Shown: positions 18,333 through 28,500, counted from the first letter of the stretch. The stretch is DNA of 64,000 nt from Botrimarina hoheduenensis (GCF_007859815.1 NZ_SJPH01000002.1:419824-483823); one strand, 5' to 3'. A program made the numbers and translations. Notes: a model not told the origin generated them from the letters alone.

Positions 18333-18820
18333 GTGGGCTGCGAACTCATGTCAGCCCCGTGGGTACAACAAAGACGGAGTTGGGGATGTCGCCGCAGTTG
18401 GACCAACCCATGAGGTTCTAGGCTTCTCCGAGCCGCGGTTGACGGCCGCCCCTCCGGTTACTCGCCCCCCCCTTCTGATGGCCGAGTCGGCTCGGCTCCG
18501 ATTAAGCCTGCCACGGCAAAGTCGCGCGCAAACCGCTTATCTTCACAAGTCTGCCAAAGCCTCCCGCTTTACTTGTCCGATACCTTTTGTGCTGGCATCA
18601 GTCTGCCACTCGTTGAAAGAGGGTCGCGACCACGAGGGTTGCCACCATTTTTTGCCGAGTGGCACGGCGTTTTGCGGGCCCCGACACGGACGGTTCGATC
18701 GAGGTCGATCCCGTTGTCGGACGGTTGCGGTTTGGCGCGTGACGCGATTCGTCCGCCAAGAACTGCGGTAGGCCCCAGCGACGTCGGTTGCTAGCATCGC
18801 CAGCAGTCAGTCAGCCGAGG
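18333..18820. other. Intergenic stretch, no gene seen
   Basis: Short open frames occur on both strands but none has a recognisable start signal or family likeness. I see no tRNA or other RNA gene here. The csrA promoter lies just to the right. Confidence 0.4.
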
Positions 18821-18826
18821 AAATGG

Positions 18827-18855
18827 TTGACGGCTGTTCAGTGGATTAGTATACA
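18827..18855 (+). promoter_or_regulatory. Sigma-70-type promoter of csrA
   Basis: TTGACG at 18827-18832 and TATACA at 18850-18855 are separated by 17 bases, the ideal spacing. Transcription would start near 18862, giving a leader of about 46 bases before csrA. Confidence 0.6.
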
Positions 18856-18887
18856 TAACGACACTGGTTAGCTTCACGGTGTCTCAC

Positions 18888-18898
18888 ACGGAGGTGAT
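18888..18898 (+). promoter_or_regulatory. Strong ribosome binding site overlapping a CsrA-type ACGGA site
   Basis: GGAGGTGAT at 18890-18898 is complementary to the 3' end of 16S rRNA over nine bases and sits nine bases before the csrA ATG. ACGGA at 18888-18892 fits the CsrA core ANGGA and overlaps it, the usual arrangement for CsrA repression of translation. Autoregulation is inferred. Confidence 0.6.
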
Positions 18899-18907
18899 AA
18901 GAACACA

Positions 18908-19111
18908 ATGCTGGTGCTCTCAAGGAAAGAGACGCAACGAATCCGCGTTGGGGATTCGATCGTCGTGACGATCGTCAAGATCTCGGGCGATAAGGTCCGC
19001 GTGGGCATCGAAGCCCCGGACAACATCCTGGTGTTGCGCGATGAGCTTGAGGCTTGGGCCCCCGGTGTCGCTGCCGCTGCGCCTGAGACGCCGCTCAAGG
19101 CGTCTGCCTGA
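18908..19111 (+). CDS. csrA: Carbon storage regulator CsrA
   Basis: A 67-residue RNA-binding protein that controls translation and stability of mRNAs. The family pattern is complete: MLVLSRKETQRIRVGDSIVVTIVKISGDKVRVGIEAPDNILVLRDEL. The strand-1 residues and the basic R-x-E region (VLRDEL) used for RNA contact are present. The C-terminal tail (EAWAPGVAAAAPETPLKASA) is Ala/Pro-rich and variable in the family. It has its own promoter and a very strong ribosome binding site. The next gene on the strand is a phosphofructokinase, which fits the known role of CsrA in central carbon metabolism, though control of that gene is inferred. Confidence 0.96.
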   Translation: MLVLSRKETQRIRVGDSIVVTIVKISGDKVRVGIEAPDNILVLRDELEAWAPGVAAAAPETPLKASA

Positions 19112-19133
19112 GCGATCTGGCGCTACGGTTTAT

Positions 19134-19218
19134 AAGCTCGGCGGCACAGCTTTTAAGGCTCTGTGGCACGGCTTTTAGGCTCGGCGGCATCGCTTTCAGG
19201 CTCGGCGGTACAGCGCGG
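19134..19218. repeat. Four-copy 21-22 bp tandem repeat
   Basis: Units at 19134-19155, 19156-19176, 19177-19197 and 19198-19218 follow the pattern A[AG]GCTCGGCGGCACAGCTTTT with a few changes each. It lies between csrA and the phosphofructokinase gene and is not in a coding frame. Confidence 0.75.
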
Positions 19219-19282
19219 TTTGGCAAGCCGTTAAGCGGGAGCGATTGGGTGGGGCCCCAACCGCCACCCCCGCGGAGTTCAA

Positions 19283-19322
19283 CGAAGCAAATGGCTCGAG
19301 GCAGGACGAGCCATTTGCTTCG
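19283..19322 (+). promoter_or_regulatory. 16-bp perfect hairpin with GGA in the loop
   Basis: CGAAGCAAATGGCTCG (19283-19298) pairs perfectly with CGAGCCATTTGCTTCG (19307-19322); the loop is AGGCAGGA. It ends 42 bases before the phosphofructokinase start. No T-run follows, so a simple terminator is unlikely. A GGA displayed in a hairpin loop is the classic CsrA target form, so a leader regulatory element is possible. Confidence 0.5.
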
Positions 19323-19364
19323 ACGCGTCCTCCGGCACGCAGGCCATCGGGTAGACTAGCCGCC

Positions 19365-20642
19365 ATGCCGACTTCGCAAGACGACCTCCGCGTGGCGACT
19401 CTGGGCGAGTCGCGCTTTGCTTCGCCGCTTACCCGTGAGCGGTTTACACCGGACAACACGCGCGTGTTGCTCGATATCGATTACGCCGAGGGGTCGCTCC
19501 CCTCGGCGGTGGGTTTCGAGAAAGCGGGAGCCCGCGAGCAGATCTACTTCGATCCCTCGCAATCGGCCGCGGCGATCGTCACGTGCGGCGGACTTTGCCC
19601 GGGTCTGAACAACGTGATCCGCCACCTCTACTACGCGCTGCATGCGGGCTATGGCGTGCCGCGTGTGCTGGGGGTGCGCCACGGCTATCAGGGGCTGAAT
19701 CAGGCACTTGGTGCTCCGCCGCTGGAGCTGACGGCCGATTTGGTGGAGCCGATCCACCATCAGGGCGGAACGATGCTTGGCACGTCGCGCGGCCCGCAAG
19801 ACCCGGAGGTGATGCTCGACACGCTAGGTGAGTGGGGCGTCAATCTGCTTTTTCCGATCGGCGGCGATGGAACCCAGCGCGGTGCCCATGCGTTGGCGCA
19901 AGCGGCAAGAAAGCGCGGGCAAGAGATTGCGGTGGTAGGCATCCCCAAGACGATCGACAACGACATCCGCTTCTGTTTTCAAACGTTTGGCTTTGCTTCG
20001 GCGGTGGGCGAAGCGGAGCGCGTGATCGACCGGGCTCACGTCGAAGCCAAGAGCGTCGAGCGCGGCGTCGGGCTAGTGAAGCTGATGGGTCGCGAGGCCG
20101 GCTTTATCGCCGCCGCGGCGACGGTCGCTAGCGGCGAAGTCAATTTCGCGCTCGTGCCCGAGCATCCCGTCCCGTTCGAGGGAGATAAGGGATTCTTCGC
20201 CCGACTCGGGCACCGGCTCGATGCCCGTGGGCATGCGGTTGTGGTTGTGGCGGAAGGGGTGGGGCAAGACTTGCTCGCCAGCAACGCCGCCAAAGACGCC
20301 TCCGGCAACCGCAAGCTGGGCGACATCGGGCTGTATCTCAAAGAGCGCATCTCCGAGCACTTCAATCAGCTCGGGCATCCGATCAGCATGAAGTACTTCG
20401 ATCCGAGCTACTACATCCGCAGCGTCCAAGCCAACGCTGGCGACAGCGTGCTGACCGAAAGGTTTGCCCGGCACGCGGCAAACGCCGCGCTGGCGGGCAA
20501 GACGGATCTGTTTGTCGGGTCCTGGAATGGTCGGATTGTACACGTGCCCTTGGCCGCTTCGATCGGCGTGCCGCGGCGCCTTGCCGAAGACAGCGAGCTG
20601 TGGACCGCGGTCGAGGCGGTTACCGGCCAGAGCCGCTGGTGA
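19365..20642 (+). CDS. 6-phosphofructokinase, plant/trypanosome-type ATP-dependent
   Basis: Phosphorylates fructose 6-phosphate in glycolysis. From the ATG at 19365 it has 425 residues. Conserved parts are VTCGGLCPGLNNVIRHLYY (~72-90), GVRHGYQGLN, HHQGGTMLGTSRG, PIGGDGTQRGAHAL (~164-177) and VGIPKTIDNDIRF (~191-203). GGDG (not GGDD) points to ATP as donor, while PKTIDND rather than GTIDND is the mark of the group shared by plants, trypanosomatids and some bacteria. So I favour an ATP-dependent enzyme, with PPi-use less likely. It lies downstream of csrA, after a tandem repeat and a strong hairpin. Confidence 0.9.
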   Translation: MPTSQDDLRVATLGESRFASPLTRERFTPDNTRVLLDIDYAEGSLPSAVGFEKAGAREQIYFDPSQSAAAIVTCGGLCPGLNNVIRHLYYALHAGYGVPRVLGVRHGYQGLNQALGAPPLELTADLVEPIHHQGGTMLGTSRGPQDPEVMLDTLGEWGVNLLFPIGGDGTQRGAHALAQAARKRGQEIAVVGIPKTIDNDIRFCFQTFGFASAVGEAERVIDRAHVEAKSVERGVGLVKLMGREAGFIAAAATVASGEVNFALVPEHPVPFEGDKGFFARLGHRLDARGHAVVVVAEGVGQDLLASNAAKDASGNRKLGDIGLYLKERISEHFNQLGHPISMKYFDPSYYIRSVQANAGDSVLTERFARHAANAALAGKTDLFVGSWNGRIVHVPLAASIGVPRRLAEDSELWTAVEAVTGQSRW

Positions 20643-20927
20643 GGCGCTTTCGGTGCTAGCTGCTGGGCTGCAGGGCTGCAGGATGCTGGGGGACGGCGCT
20701 GATAGCCCCGCCGAAGCCGGCTTGCCAAATCTTCTGGCCCGACAAGAGTAACGTTGCTGTCAGGATCGGCTCGGCGCAGGGAATCGGCCGCAGCATGCTG
20801 TGGGGGCCCAATATCTTGAAGCGTTGATGGTTTAGGGTCCTCTGCGGGGCTGGCGTGAAGCTCGCGAATCGTTCTACGGTTAGCATCACGAGGGTTTACG
20901 CAACCGAAACACCGGCCGAGCAATACC

Positions 20928-23015
20928 TTGCGATCTTTTCGACACGCCTTTCGACCGCGGCTTCTCGGGAGACAACCGCAGCTTAGCCCGTGGTGCCGGT
21001 CACCGCGTCCAGCAGCCGGTTTGGCTGCGCTTGCGATGCTGTTTGCAGCGGCAGGGGCGATCGCGGGGGACCTCAACCCGGTGCCAGCAACTGTTGCGGA
21101 AACTACTCCCGTTACCGCCGAGCTTCCCAACCTTGCCGATCGGTCGCTGCCCGATAGCTATGGCAACGAGCGTTTGCTCGCCGAGTTTCGTGACGGCCCG
21201 GTGCTGGTGGTTGCTGTCCTCGGCGTGGAGTGCCCCCTCGCGAAGCTCTACGCCCCGCGGCTGCAAGAACTGGCCGAGCAATACGCCGCTCAGGGCGTGC
21301 GCATCATCGGTGTGAACGCCAATCGCCAAGACACGCTGGCCGAGATTGGTGCGTATGCCCGGCGTCACGGAGTGACGTTTCCCCTGCTTAAAGACAATCA
21401 GGGCTGGCTGATCGATCAGTTGGGTGCCACACGCACCCCCGAAGTATTTGTCCTGGATCGAAGGGGGTTGGTGCGCTACCGCGGTCGGATCGACGACCAG
21501 TACGCGGTGGGAGTTTTGCGCGATGCTCCCGAGCAGCACTACCTGCGTGACGCGATTGACGCGCTGCTGAGCGGGAACGATCCGCCGATCGCCTCGACCG
21601 AGTCGGTTGGCTGCCTGATCGGTGCCCGCAAGGTTCCGGACCCAACACGCGGAGTGACCTACACGAATCAGGTGGCCCGCGTTCTTGAGCGTCACTGTGT
21701 TGAGTGCCACCGCGAGGGCGAGATCGCCCCGTTCGCGCTGCGCGGCTATGACGAGGTTGCGGGCTGGGCCGACACGATTGCCGAAGTCGTTCGCGATCAG
21801 CGGATGCCCCCGTGGCACGCCGATCCCGCCCACGGTGAGTTCCTCAACACCAGGCTGATGACCGACGCCGAGAAACAGGTCCTCTACGATTGGGCCGCCG
21901 CGGGAGCCCCCGAAGGTGCCGTTGCCGATCTGCCGGCGGAGCGGAAGTTTGTGACCGGCTGGCGTCTGCCGCGTGATCCCGACAAGGTGATCCCGATGCG
22001 GGGAGAGCCGTTTGTAGTCGCTCCGCAAGGCGTCATCGAGTACCAGTACTTCGCGGTGGATCCGGGTTTTGAAGAGGATCGCTGGATCCAGGCGGCTGAC
22101 GTGGTGCCGGGAGATCGCTCGGTGGTGCATCATGTGATCGTGTTCATCACGCCCCCCGCCGACCGTCCGCAAAGGGGGATGGGCATGCTGACCGCCTTTG
22201 TGCCGGGTCAGAGCTCGATGGTGCTTCCGGAGGGACACGCCCGCCTTGTGCCGGCCGGATCGAAGTTCATCTTTCAGATGCACTACACGCCCAGCGGCAT
22301 GGAAAAGTCCGATCTGACCCAACTGGGGCTCGTCTTTGCCGATCCGGAGTCGGTCACACAAGAGGTGCTCTCGCTAGTGTCGGCGAATCCGAAGTTTGAG
22401 ATTCCGCCGGGTGCCGCCGACTATCGAGTCGAGACCAGCCAGGACTGGTTTCCGCCGGGTGCCAAGCTGATCGGCCTGGCACCGCACATGCATTACCGTG
22501 GCAAATCGTTTCGGATGACCGGCGTCTGGCCTGATGGCCGGACCGACGTGCTGCTGGACGTGCCGCGTTACGACTTTAATTGGCAGACCAACTATCGGTT
22601 GGCAGAACCGCTGGAGTTGCCCGCAGGCTTCCGGATCGAGAGCCAGGCGTCCTTTGACAATTCGGCAGCCAATCTTGCCAATCCGGACCCCACCGCGGCG
22701 GTCCGGTGGGGAGATCAAAGCTTTGAGGAGATGGCGGTCGGTTTCTTTGAAATCGCCGTGCCGCGTGGTTCGCTCGAACAGCTGCGGGCCCGTCGCAGCG
22801 AGGCGAGTCAAGAAGATCGGGAGACGGCCCGGCGTCTTGCCGACAATCTGTTCGAGCAGCACGACGCTGACAAAGATGGCGTGCTAAAGCGGAACGAGCT
22901 GCCTCTGGCCTTCGCGATCTTTGCTTTCAAGCGCTTTGACTTCGACAACAGCCGCGACCTAACGCCCGACGAAGTGTTCGAGGCGGCGCTGGCGAACGAA
23001 ACCCGGCGGTTCTGA
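20928..23015 (+). CDS. Secreted redoxin / cytochrome c / copper monooxygenase-like / EF-hand fusion
   Basis: A 695-residue multi-domain exported protein. Residues ~30-47 form a signal segment (LAALAMLFAAAGAIAG). Residues ~65-200 are a redoxin/AhpC-TSA domain with one Cys in LGVECPLAKLYAPRL. A cytochrome c-type site, CVECHREGEIAPF (residues 257-269), follows. The region ~370-620 has HH and HMH motifs (VVHHVIVF, APHMHYRGKSF, FIFQMHYTPSG), as in copper type II ascorbate-dependent monooxygenases. The end has two EF-hand loops (DADKDGVLKRNE, DFDNSRDLTPDE). The start is uncertain: the frame begins at TTG 20928, and the next ATG is 21036. The MMPL gene follows after 27 bases, so the two probably form an operon. 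Confidence 0.85.
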   Translation: MRSFRHAFRPRLLGRQPQLSPWCRSPRPAAGLAALAMLFAAAGAIAGDLNPVPATVAETTPVTAELPNLADRSLPDSYGNERLLAEFRDGPVLVVAVLGVECPLAKLYAPRLQELAEQYAAQGVRIIGVNANRQDTLAEIGAYARRHGVTFPLLKDNQGWLIDQLGATRTPEVFVLDRRGLVRYRGRIDDQYAVGVLRDAPEQHYLRDAIDALLSGNDPPIASTESVGCLIGARKVPDPTRGVTYTNQVARVLERHCVECHREGEIAPFALRGYDEVAGWADTIAEVVRDQRMPPWHADPAHGEFLNTRLMTDAEKQVLYDWAAAGAPEGAVADLPAERKFVTGWRLPRDPDKVIPMRGEPFVVAPQGVIEYQYFAVDPGFEEDRWIQAADVVPGDRSVVHHVIVFITPPADRPQRGMGMLTAFVPGQSSMVLPEGHARLVPAGSKFIFQMHYTPSGMEKSDLTQLGLVFADPESVTQEVLSLVSANPKFEIPPGAADYRVETSQDWFPPGAKLIGLAPHMHYRGKSFRMTGVWPDGRTDVLLDVPRYDFNWQTNYRLAEPLELPAGFRIESQASFDNSAANLANPDPTAAVRWGDQSFEEMAVGFFEIAVPRGSLEQLRARRSEASQEDRETARRLADNLFEQHDADKDGVLKRNELPLAFAIFAFKRFDFDNSRDLTPDEVFEAALANETRRF

Positions 23016-23042
23016 TCGAAAGCCGTCTACGGTTTCAACTCT

Positions 23043-25301
23043 ATGGAAAGCGTCGCCAATCTGTTTGTCCGCTTCCGTCCGCTTGTCGGGTGGATGCTGC
23101 TGATCGTGACCGCGGTTGCTGCGCTCGGCTATCTGCTTCCGCTGAAGAACCAGCATCCGCTGGAGCGTTACGAATCACCGCTCGAGGACGAGCCTCCGAC
23201 CCAGTCGGAAGTGGTTCAGAGCCGCTTCAATCTGGCTGGCAGCGACGCCTTTATGGTGATCGAGTCAGACCAGCTGTTCACCCCGCAATCGATCTCAGCT
23301 GTCCGTAAGCTGGTGGCGTCGGTCGAAGCTCTCGATTTTGTGGACAGCGTGTTCTGGGCCGACCGGGTCCCGGTGCTCAACGTCTTCGGCTTCGCCGATC
23401 CACTGATTCCGCCGGACGACGCCTCGCCCGAGGCCTTCGCCCAGGCGGGCGAGCGGCTGCGCAACCACGCGCTGGCAGGACAGCTGATCTCGGATGACGG
23501 CCGCGCACTGCTGTTGCCGATCGTCTACGACTGGCTGCGGATTGATGACGCCTATCAGACGACCGAACAGGTTCTGTCTGCTGCTCGGAACGCGATCAAC
23601 ACGACCCAAACCGATCTGCGTGTAAGGCTTACCGGTCGGGCACCGCTGTTTATCGACCAGCACAGCGCATTTAGCCGTAACCAGATCGTCTTTCAAGTGA
23701 TCGGCTACTCGCTCGCGTTGGTGTTGGCATCGATCATGTTCCGGGGCTTGGCGGCGGTGCTGGTTGTCGCGGCGGCTCCGTGCCTGGGCGTCTTCTGGAC
23801 ACTGGGGTTGGTAAAACTCTTTGGCGTGCCTGCCAATCCGCTCGCCGAGATTGTGATGCCGGTCATGGTCGCGATGGTCGGCTTGACGGACGGCGTGCAC
23901 CTGCTGGTGCATATCCGCCGGCGGCGTGTCGCGGGAGATGAGCCGCTCGAGGCTGCGCGTTCGGCGATCGAGAAGGTGGGGCTCGCGTGTTGGCTCACGT
24001 CGCTCACCACCGCGATTGGCTTCGCGTCGTTGTTGCTGGCGCGGTCGGACTATGTGCAAGACTTTGGCCGCGTGTGCTGCCTGGGCGTGTTCATCGCTTT
24101 CGTGGCGGTTGTCTCGTTCATCCCCTGGGTCGCGAGCACTTGGGTCGGAAGATACATCGAGCGGGGCCAGGAACGCGACTTGATCGGCAAGGGGGTTGAG
24201 CAGCTACGCGGACTGATCAATGCCATGCTCGCCCGGCGCTGGAGTGTGAGTATCGTCTCGGTACTGATTACGGTAGCACTCGCGGCGTTTTCGCTGAGGC
24301 TGACTCCCGACAACCGCATGAAGTCAGCGCTGCCCGCTTCGAGCCAGTCTTATCAAGCGCTCGAGTACTGCGACGATCATTTCGGCGGGATCGAGTTTTT
24401 TCGCGTTGAGATCGCTTGGCCGGAGGCGATCGCCTCCGATGACCCCTCAATACTCGGGGTTATTCGCGAGGCAGAGCGTTTGGTGGGCGACGAGCCCCTG
24501 CTGAGCCGACCGTTATCAGTACGGACGATGCTCTCTTCGTTTCCAGGTGATGCGGATGATCTGGCTACGCAAGCGACTTTCCTCTCGCTCATGCCGCGCG
24601 AGCTGAAGAATTTTTTCTATAACGAAACACGTCGCTGGGCGGTGGTGACCATACGCATGCAAGATCGGGGTATCGCCAAATACGCCCCCGTGTTCACGCG
24701 GCTTGAGCAAGGGCTTGCCGAGATCGCCGCCGCGAATCCTGGGTTCGAGCTGCGGTTGGATGGCCAGCCGGTCAAGATCGCGAAGGATCTTTTTCAGATC
24801 GTGACCGACCTGCGAGCGAGCTTGGGAGCCGCATCGCTGGTCATTCTCTTGGTCCTCGGCGTGGTCTATCGATCGGTACGGGTTGGTTTGCTTTCGGTGG
24901 TGCCAAACGTCTTTCCGCTCGCGGCAACCGGCGCGTTGCTTTACTTCACGGGTGAATCGCTCGACATGTCGAGTGTCTGCGCGTTTGTCGTTTGTTTGGG
25001 CATCGCGGTGGATGACACCATCCATTTTCTCTCTAGGTTTCGTCAGGAGTTGGCGATCGATGGCGATGTCCACGCAGCCATCCGCCGTGCCTTTGTGGGG
25101 GTGGGGGCAGCGCTGGTCATGACGACGGTCATCTTGTGCTGTGGTTTTGGGACGATGTTGCTTAGCGATCTGCCCGGGCACCGCACGTTTGCGGCAATGG
25201 CGTGCTCGACGATCGCGGCGGCCGTGGTGGGGGATTTAATCGCTCTGCCGGCGTTGCTTTCGTGTTTTCACCCCTCGGGAAAGCGGCGTCCGCCCGCGTG
25301 A
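23043..25301 (+). CDS. MMPL/RND-family membrane transporter
   Basis: A 752-residue inner-membrane protein with the MMPL layout: one helix at residues ~14-32, a large periplasmic loop (~33-215), five or six helices (~220-370), another helix and loop (~400-590) and a final helix group (~590-745). Typical segments are PVMVAMVGLTDGVHLLVHIRRRR and FVVCLGIAVDDTIHFLSRFRQEL, where the buried Asp residues (GLTDG, AVDDT) carry protons in RND-type pumps. Members export lipids, hopanoids or hydrophobic molecules; the substrate here is unknown. It lies 27 bases after the redoxin fusion gene. Confidence 0.9.
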   Translation: MESVANLFVRFRPLVGWMLLIVTAVAALGYLLPLKNQHPLERYESPLEDEPPTQSEVVQSRFNLAGSDAFMVIESDQLFTPQSISAVRKLVASVEALDFVDSVFWADRVPVLNVFGFADPLIPPDDASPEAFAQAGERLRNHALAGQLISDDGRALLLPIVYDWLRIDDAYQTTEQVLSAARNAINTTQTDLRVRLTGRAPLFIDQHSAFSRNQIVFQVIGYSLALVLASIMFRGLAAVLVVAAAPCLGVFWTLGLVKLFGVPANPLAEIVMPVMVAMVGLTDGVHLLVHIRRRRVAGDEPLEAARSAIEKVGLACWLTSLTTAIGFASLLLARSDYVQDFGRVCCLGVFIAFVAVVSFIPWVASTWVGRYIERGQERDLIGKGVEQLRGLINAMLARRWSVSIVSVLITVALAAFSLRLTPDNRMKSALPASSQSYQALEYCDDHFGGIEFFRVEIAWPEAIASDDPSILGVIREAERLVGDEPLLSRPLSVRTMLSSFPGDADDLATQATFLSLMPRELKNFFYNETRRWAVVTIRMQDRGIAKYAPVFTRLEQGLAEIAAANPGFELRLDGQPVKIAKDLFQIVTDLRASLGAASLVILLVLGVVYRSVRVGLLSVVPNVFPLAATGALLYFTGESLDMSSVCAFVVCLGIAVDDTIHFLSRFRQELAIDGDVHAAIRRAFVGVGAALVMTTVILCCGFGTMLLSDLPGHRTFAAMACSTIAAAVVGDLIALPALLSCFHPSGKRRPPA

Positions 25302-25449
25302 CCCCCCCAGACGGACCTCTTCTGCCCTGCTGCCTCCGGGAAAGATTCATCCATTCGGGCGAAAAACTGTGACGGATGCGCGGGGTTTGAGCCCCGATTA
25401 GTTACGCTGAAGGGAGCTTTTGGCTCACGCTGGTAAGGCGCGGGGGCAA

Positions 25450-25477
25450 GATCAGAGCGTTCAACACGCTCCTGATC
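25450..25477 (+). promoter_or_regulatory. Bulged hairpin in the leader of the LEPR-XLL gene
   Basis: GATCAG-AGCG (25450-25459) can pair with CGCT-C-CTGATC (25467-25477), with one bulged base. It lies about 47 bases before the start. Role unknown. Confidence 0.3.
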
Positions 25478-25523
25478 GAAGGCGACGGAACACGAGACCA
25501 ATTCACCGAGGCAAATTCACGTG

Positions 25524-28500
25524 ATGTACCGCGCTATCGGTACGCGACGTCCAGACCACCCGTTACACCTCGAGTCTCTCGAACCGCGGATCGTGCTCGA
25601 CGCGGCGGGGGTAGTGGTGGGCGATGCGCAATTCCTGCGCTACGACGATGGCGTCTTCGGGACCCTGTCTCCATCGTTCTCGCGCGACGTCGCGACGATT
25701 GATCGCAACGGAGCCCCGCTCGCCGCCGACGAGCGTCGCTTTGGCGAGGCGTTGCCGTTGGTAGCCGACCTCGAGTGGACCAACACCGGAGTACAGCTAG
25801 GCAGCACCGGGGTCTTTGAGGTGCTCGCCTCGGGTTGGGATCACGACGGCGTTACGCCCCTCATGGTGGTGCAGGGTGTTTCGGCACAGGCTTTGATTAT
25901 TTATCGAGGCAATGATTTTACCGAGGTGGCGCGCCTTTCGTATGCCGGAGGCGATCTGCTGGAAGGCGAACTGCCCGGACGACGCTACGTTCCGCGTGCG
26001 GCGATCGTCTATCACGGCTTGATTGTTATCGGCGCGCAGCGATACGAGAACACGGCCAGCGGCGACAAAGAAGTTGGCATCGATTTTTTCACGACGCAAG
26101 ACCTCGGGCAGACGCTCTCGCTTGTGCCGCAGGCAGACGGCAGCCCGGTGACCCCGTCGTATCCCGATGGCGTCGCCGATGGTTCGACGCAGTTACGCAC
26201 CTGGTCCTTCATGAATCCGTTTCCGGTGCAAGGCATCGAAGACACGAACGCCGCTTGGTTCCCCTGGGCGGATTACATCGACAAGCGTTTCGATCCTCAA
26301 GGCGGACAGGTTGGCCTGTTTCGGGCCGACCGTGACGCGCTGACAGGCGAATGGATTGTGCGTCCGAATCGCGTCCTCGTGACCGACTGGGTTGCCGCGG
26401 ATGCAGGCGGGTTCCACGTGCATACCGCCGCGATCACTACGGGGGGGGTACTCTCGCACTGGGGCGATGTTGGTTATCGCAATAAGACCGACTTTCATCA
26501 GATCGACCTGGAAAACTACGAGACGGCTCCGGTCGTGACCACGACCGTCTTTGGCGGTTACACGTCCGACACCGCGATCAATCGCACGGCTCCTCAACCC
26601 GTTTCGGCGGCACCGGCACCGACACCGGGCGGCCATTTCGCCTCGGGCGATAACACGCCCGACCAGATTCTGGAGTTCGGTGCGCTCACTACCACTAGCG
26701 ACGCCCTGGAGATCGATACGCAGGTCTATCAGCCTTATCGCAATCGCTCGGGCAATCGCTTCTCTGGCATGGAGATCCTGCATCTTCAGTGGCTGCAAGG
26801 AGTCGGCTATGCTTCGGGGTCGTGGGTCGATCCGATGTACCATTTTTCGCCTGACGGAGAGCGGTGGGCGGCCGTCCAGCTACCGGACAGCCTTAAGGGA
26901 CGGCTGTGGTTGTTCGGTGATCGGATGGTGGTTCTCAACGGACGCGAGTTCGTGACGGCCCCCTTGCCACAGATTGATGAGGTCTCGCCGCTGCGCTTGT
27001 CGCCGGGCGGTACGAATCGTGTCGCACCAACACTCGAGGCGCAGAATCCGATCGGTGCGGGCGCAACCTTCCGACAGGTTTGGTTTCAAGACGGTTTATG
27101 GCGCTATGCGGACACAAACGTACCGCTCGTCCATCAGACCGATCCGCCCCCTTTTCTCTCCGAGGCCCCGGTTTATGAAGTAGTAGTCGGCTCCACGATG
27201 GACCTCGGCACGTGGTACTTGCAACCCAGCGGCCAGCAGCAGTCGCTGAGCGAATCACAGCTGATTGACGCTTGGGTTGCGAATCTCGGTAGCCAGTCAG
27301 CGACCGTCTCGATGAATCTGGGCATCTTGAACGCGGGGGTTGGTGGTTTCTTGGGGCAGTCCGGTCACGAGGTTGCGGACAACGTCGATTGGACGCCGAT
27401 TGGCGTCAACGGCAAGACGGGAACGAACAGCAGTGGCCGAGTGTTGTTGGATCTTTCGACGCTCACAATCAATCCCGGAGCACAGTTTCTGCTGGCGATC
27501 CCCTACTTCGGCGAACTCGATACGCCCCCCTATCCGTTGGCACCGCAGGCGACCGGCTCAAACGAACTCGAGTTGGCGTCCGGATTTTCAACCGGCAAGG
27601 ATTGGTCCGCGGGAGTTGTCTTTCGCTGGCCAGAGAACGCTCCGATGGGGGGCTCGGACCGGATGCCAATCGGCAGCCTTCTGGGCCCCACCGGCGACGT
27701 CGTTGAACTGAGTGTTCTCTATGGTCGCGGAGAGCGTGGGCTGCTGCGTGCCGACTTCTACCATTCCGGAGCCCTCGTCAAGACGATCCAGGTTGAGCAG
27801 CCGATTCTGCTGCGCGGCGATTGGGTGGAGCTGGTGGTTAGCTCCGGCGAGTTGGGCAGCGTGCTCTCGGCTTCGGTTGCCGGTCGCACTCCGACGAGCG
27901 TGAGTGTGGCGGGAGAAATCGATCTGCAGCTCAACAGCTTTGTCTGGGCTTCGCGTGATGGCGCGACGGTCACAGCACTCGAGGCGGCCCTCTTGGTGGT
28001 CGATGCCGACGAGGCCTGGACCGCCGACCAGCAGCGGGAATGGCTTCGCGGTTCGCTGAACGAGAAGTCGGTCTTCCGGGCGAAGCCAGCCCCGGGCGAC
28101 TTTAACTCAGACGGTGTGGTCAACGCGGCGGATCGCGCTGTGTGGGAGGCAACCCTCTTTGTGCCCAACCCCGGCGGACCCGGCGACGCCAACGACGATG
28201 GCTTCGTGGATCAAGTGGATGGCGACCTGTGGCGTGAGCAATACGGTCAGGTAGCGATGATGCACGCCGACGCGAACTGTGACAAAGTGGTGGATGTCGC
28301 CGACTACACCGTGATCCGCGATGCGATGGGCAAACCGTTGCCTCCTCGTCCGGGCGATGGTAACCGCGATGGGGTGGTTGATTTCGACGATTACGCTCTG
28401 TGGGCCTCAGAGTACGGACAGACGGGACCGCAGCTTGCCATGGACGGCAATAACGACGGTGTCGTCGATCTGGCGGACTACACCTTCTGGAGTGATAACT

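Noticed and set aside
19134-19218. CRISPR array
   Set aside because: The units are directly adjacent with no spacers, only 21-22 bp long, and no cas gene is seen.
19365-20642. PPi-dependent phosphofructokinase
   Set aside because: PKTIDND would allow it, but the donor-site motif is GGDG, not GGDD, and the overall likeness is to plant and trypanosome ATP enzymes.
26441-26448. Second frameshift at a G8 tract in the LEPR-XLL gene
   Set aside because: Here the eight G are read in frame (ITTGGVLSHW) and the protein continues normally.
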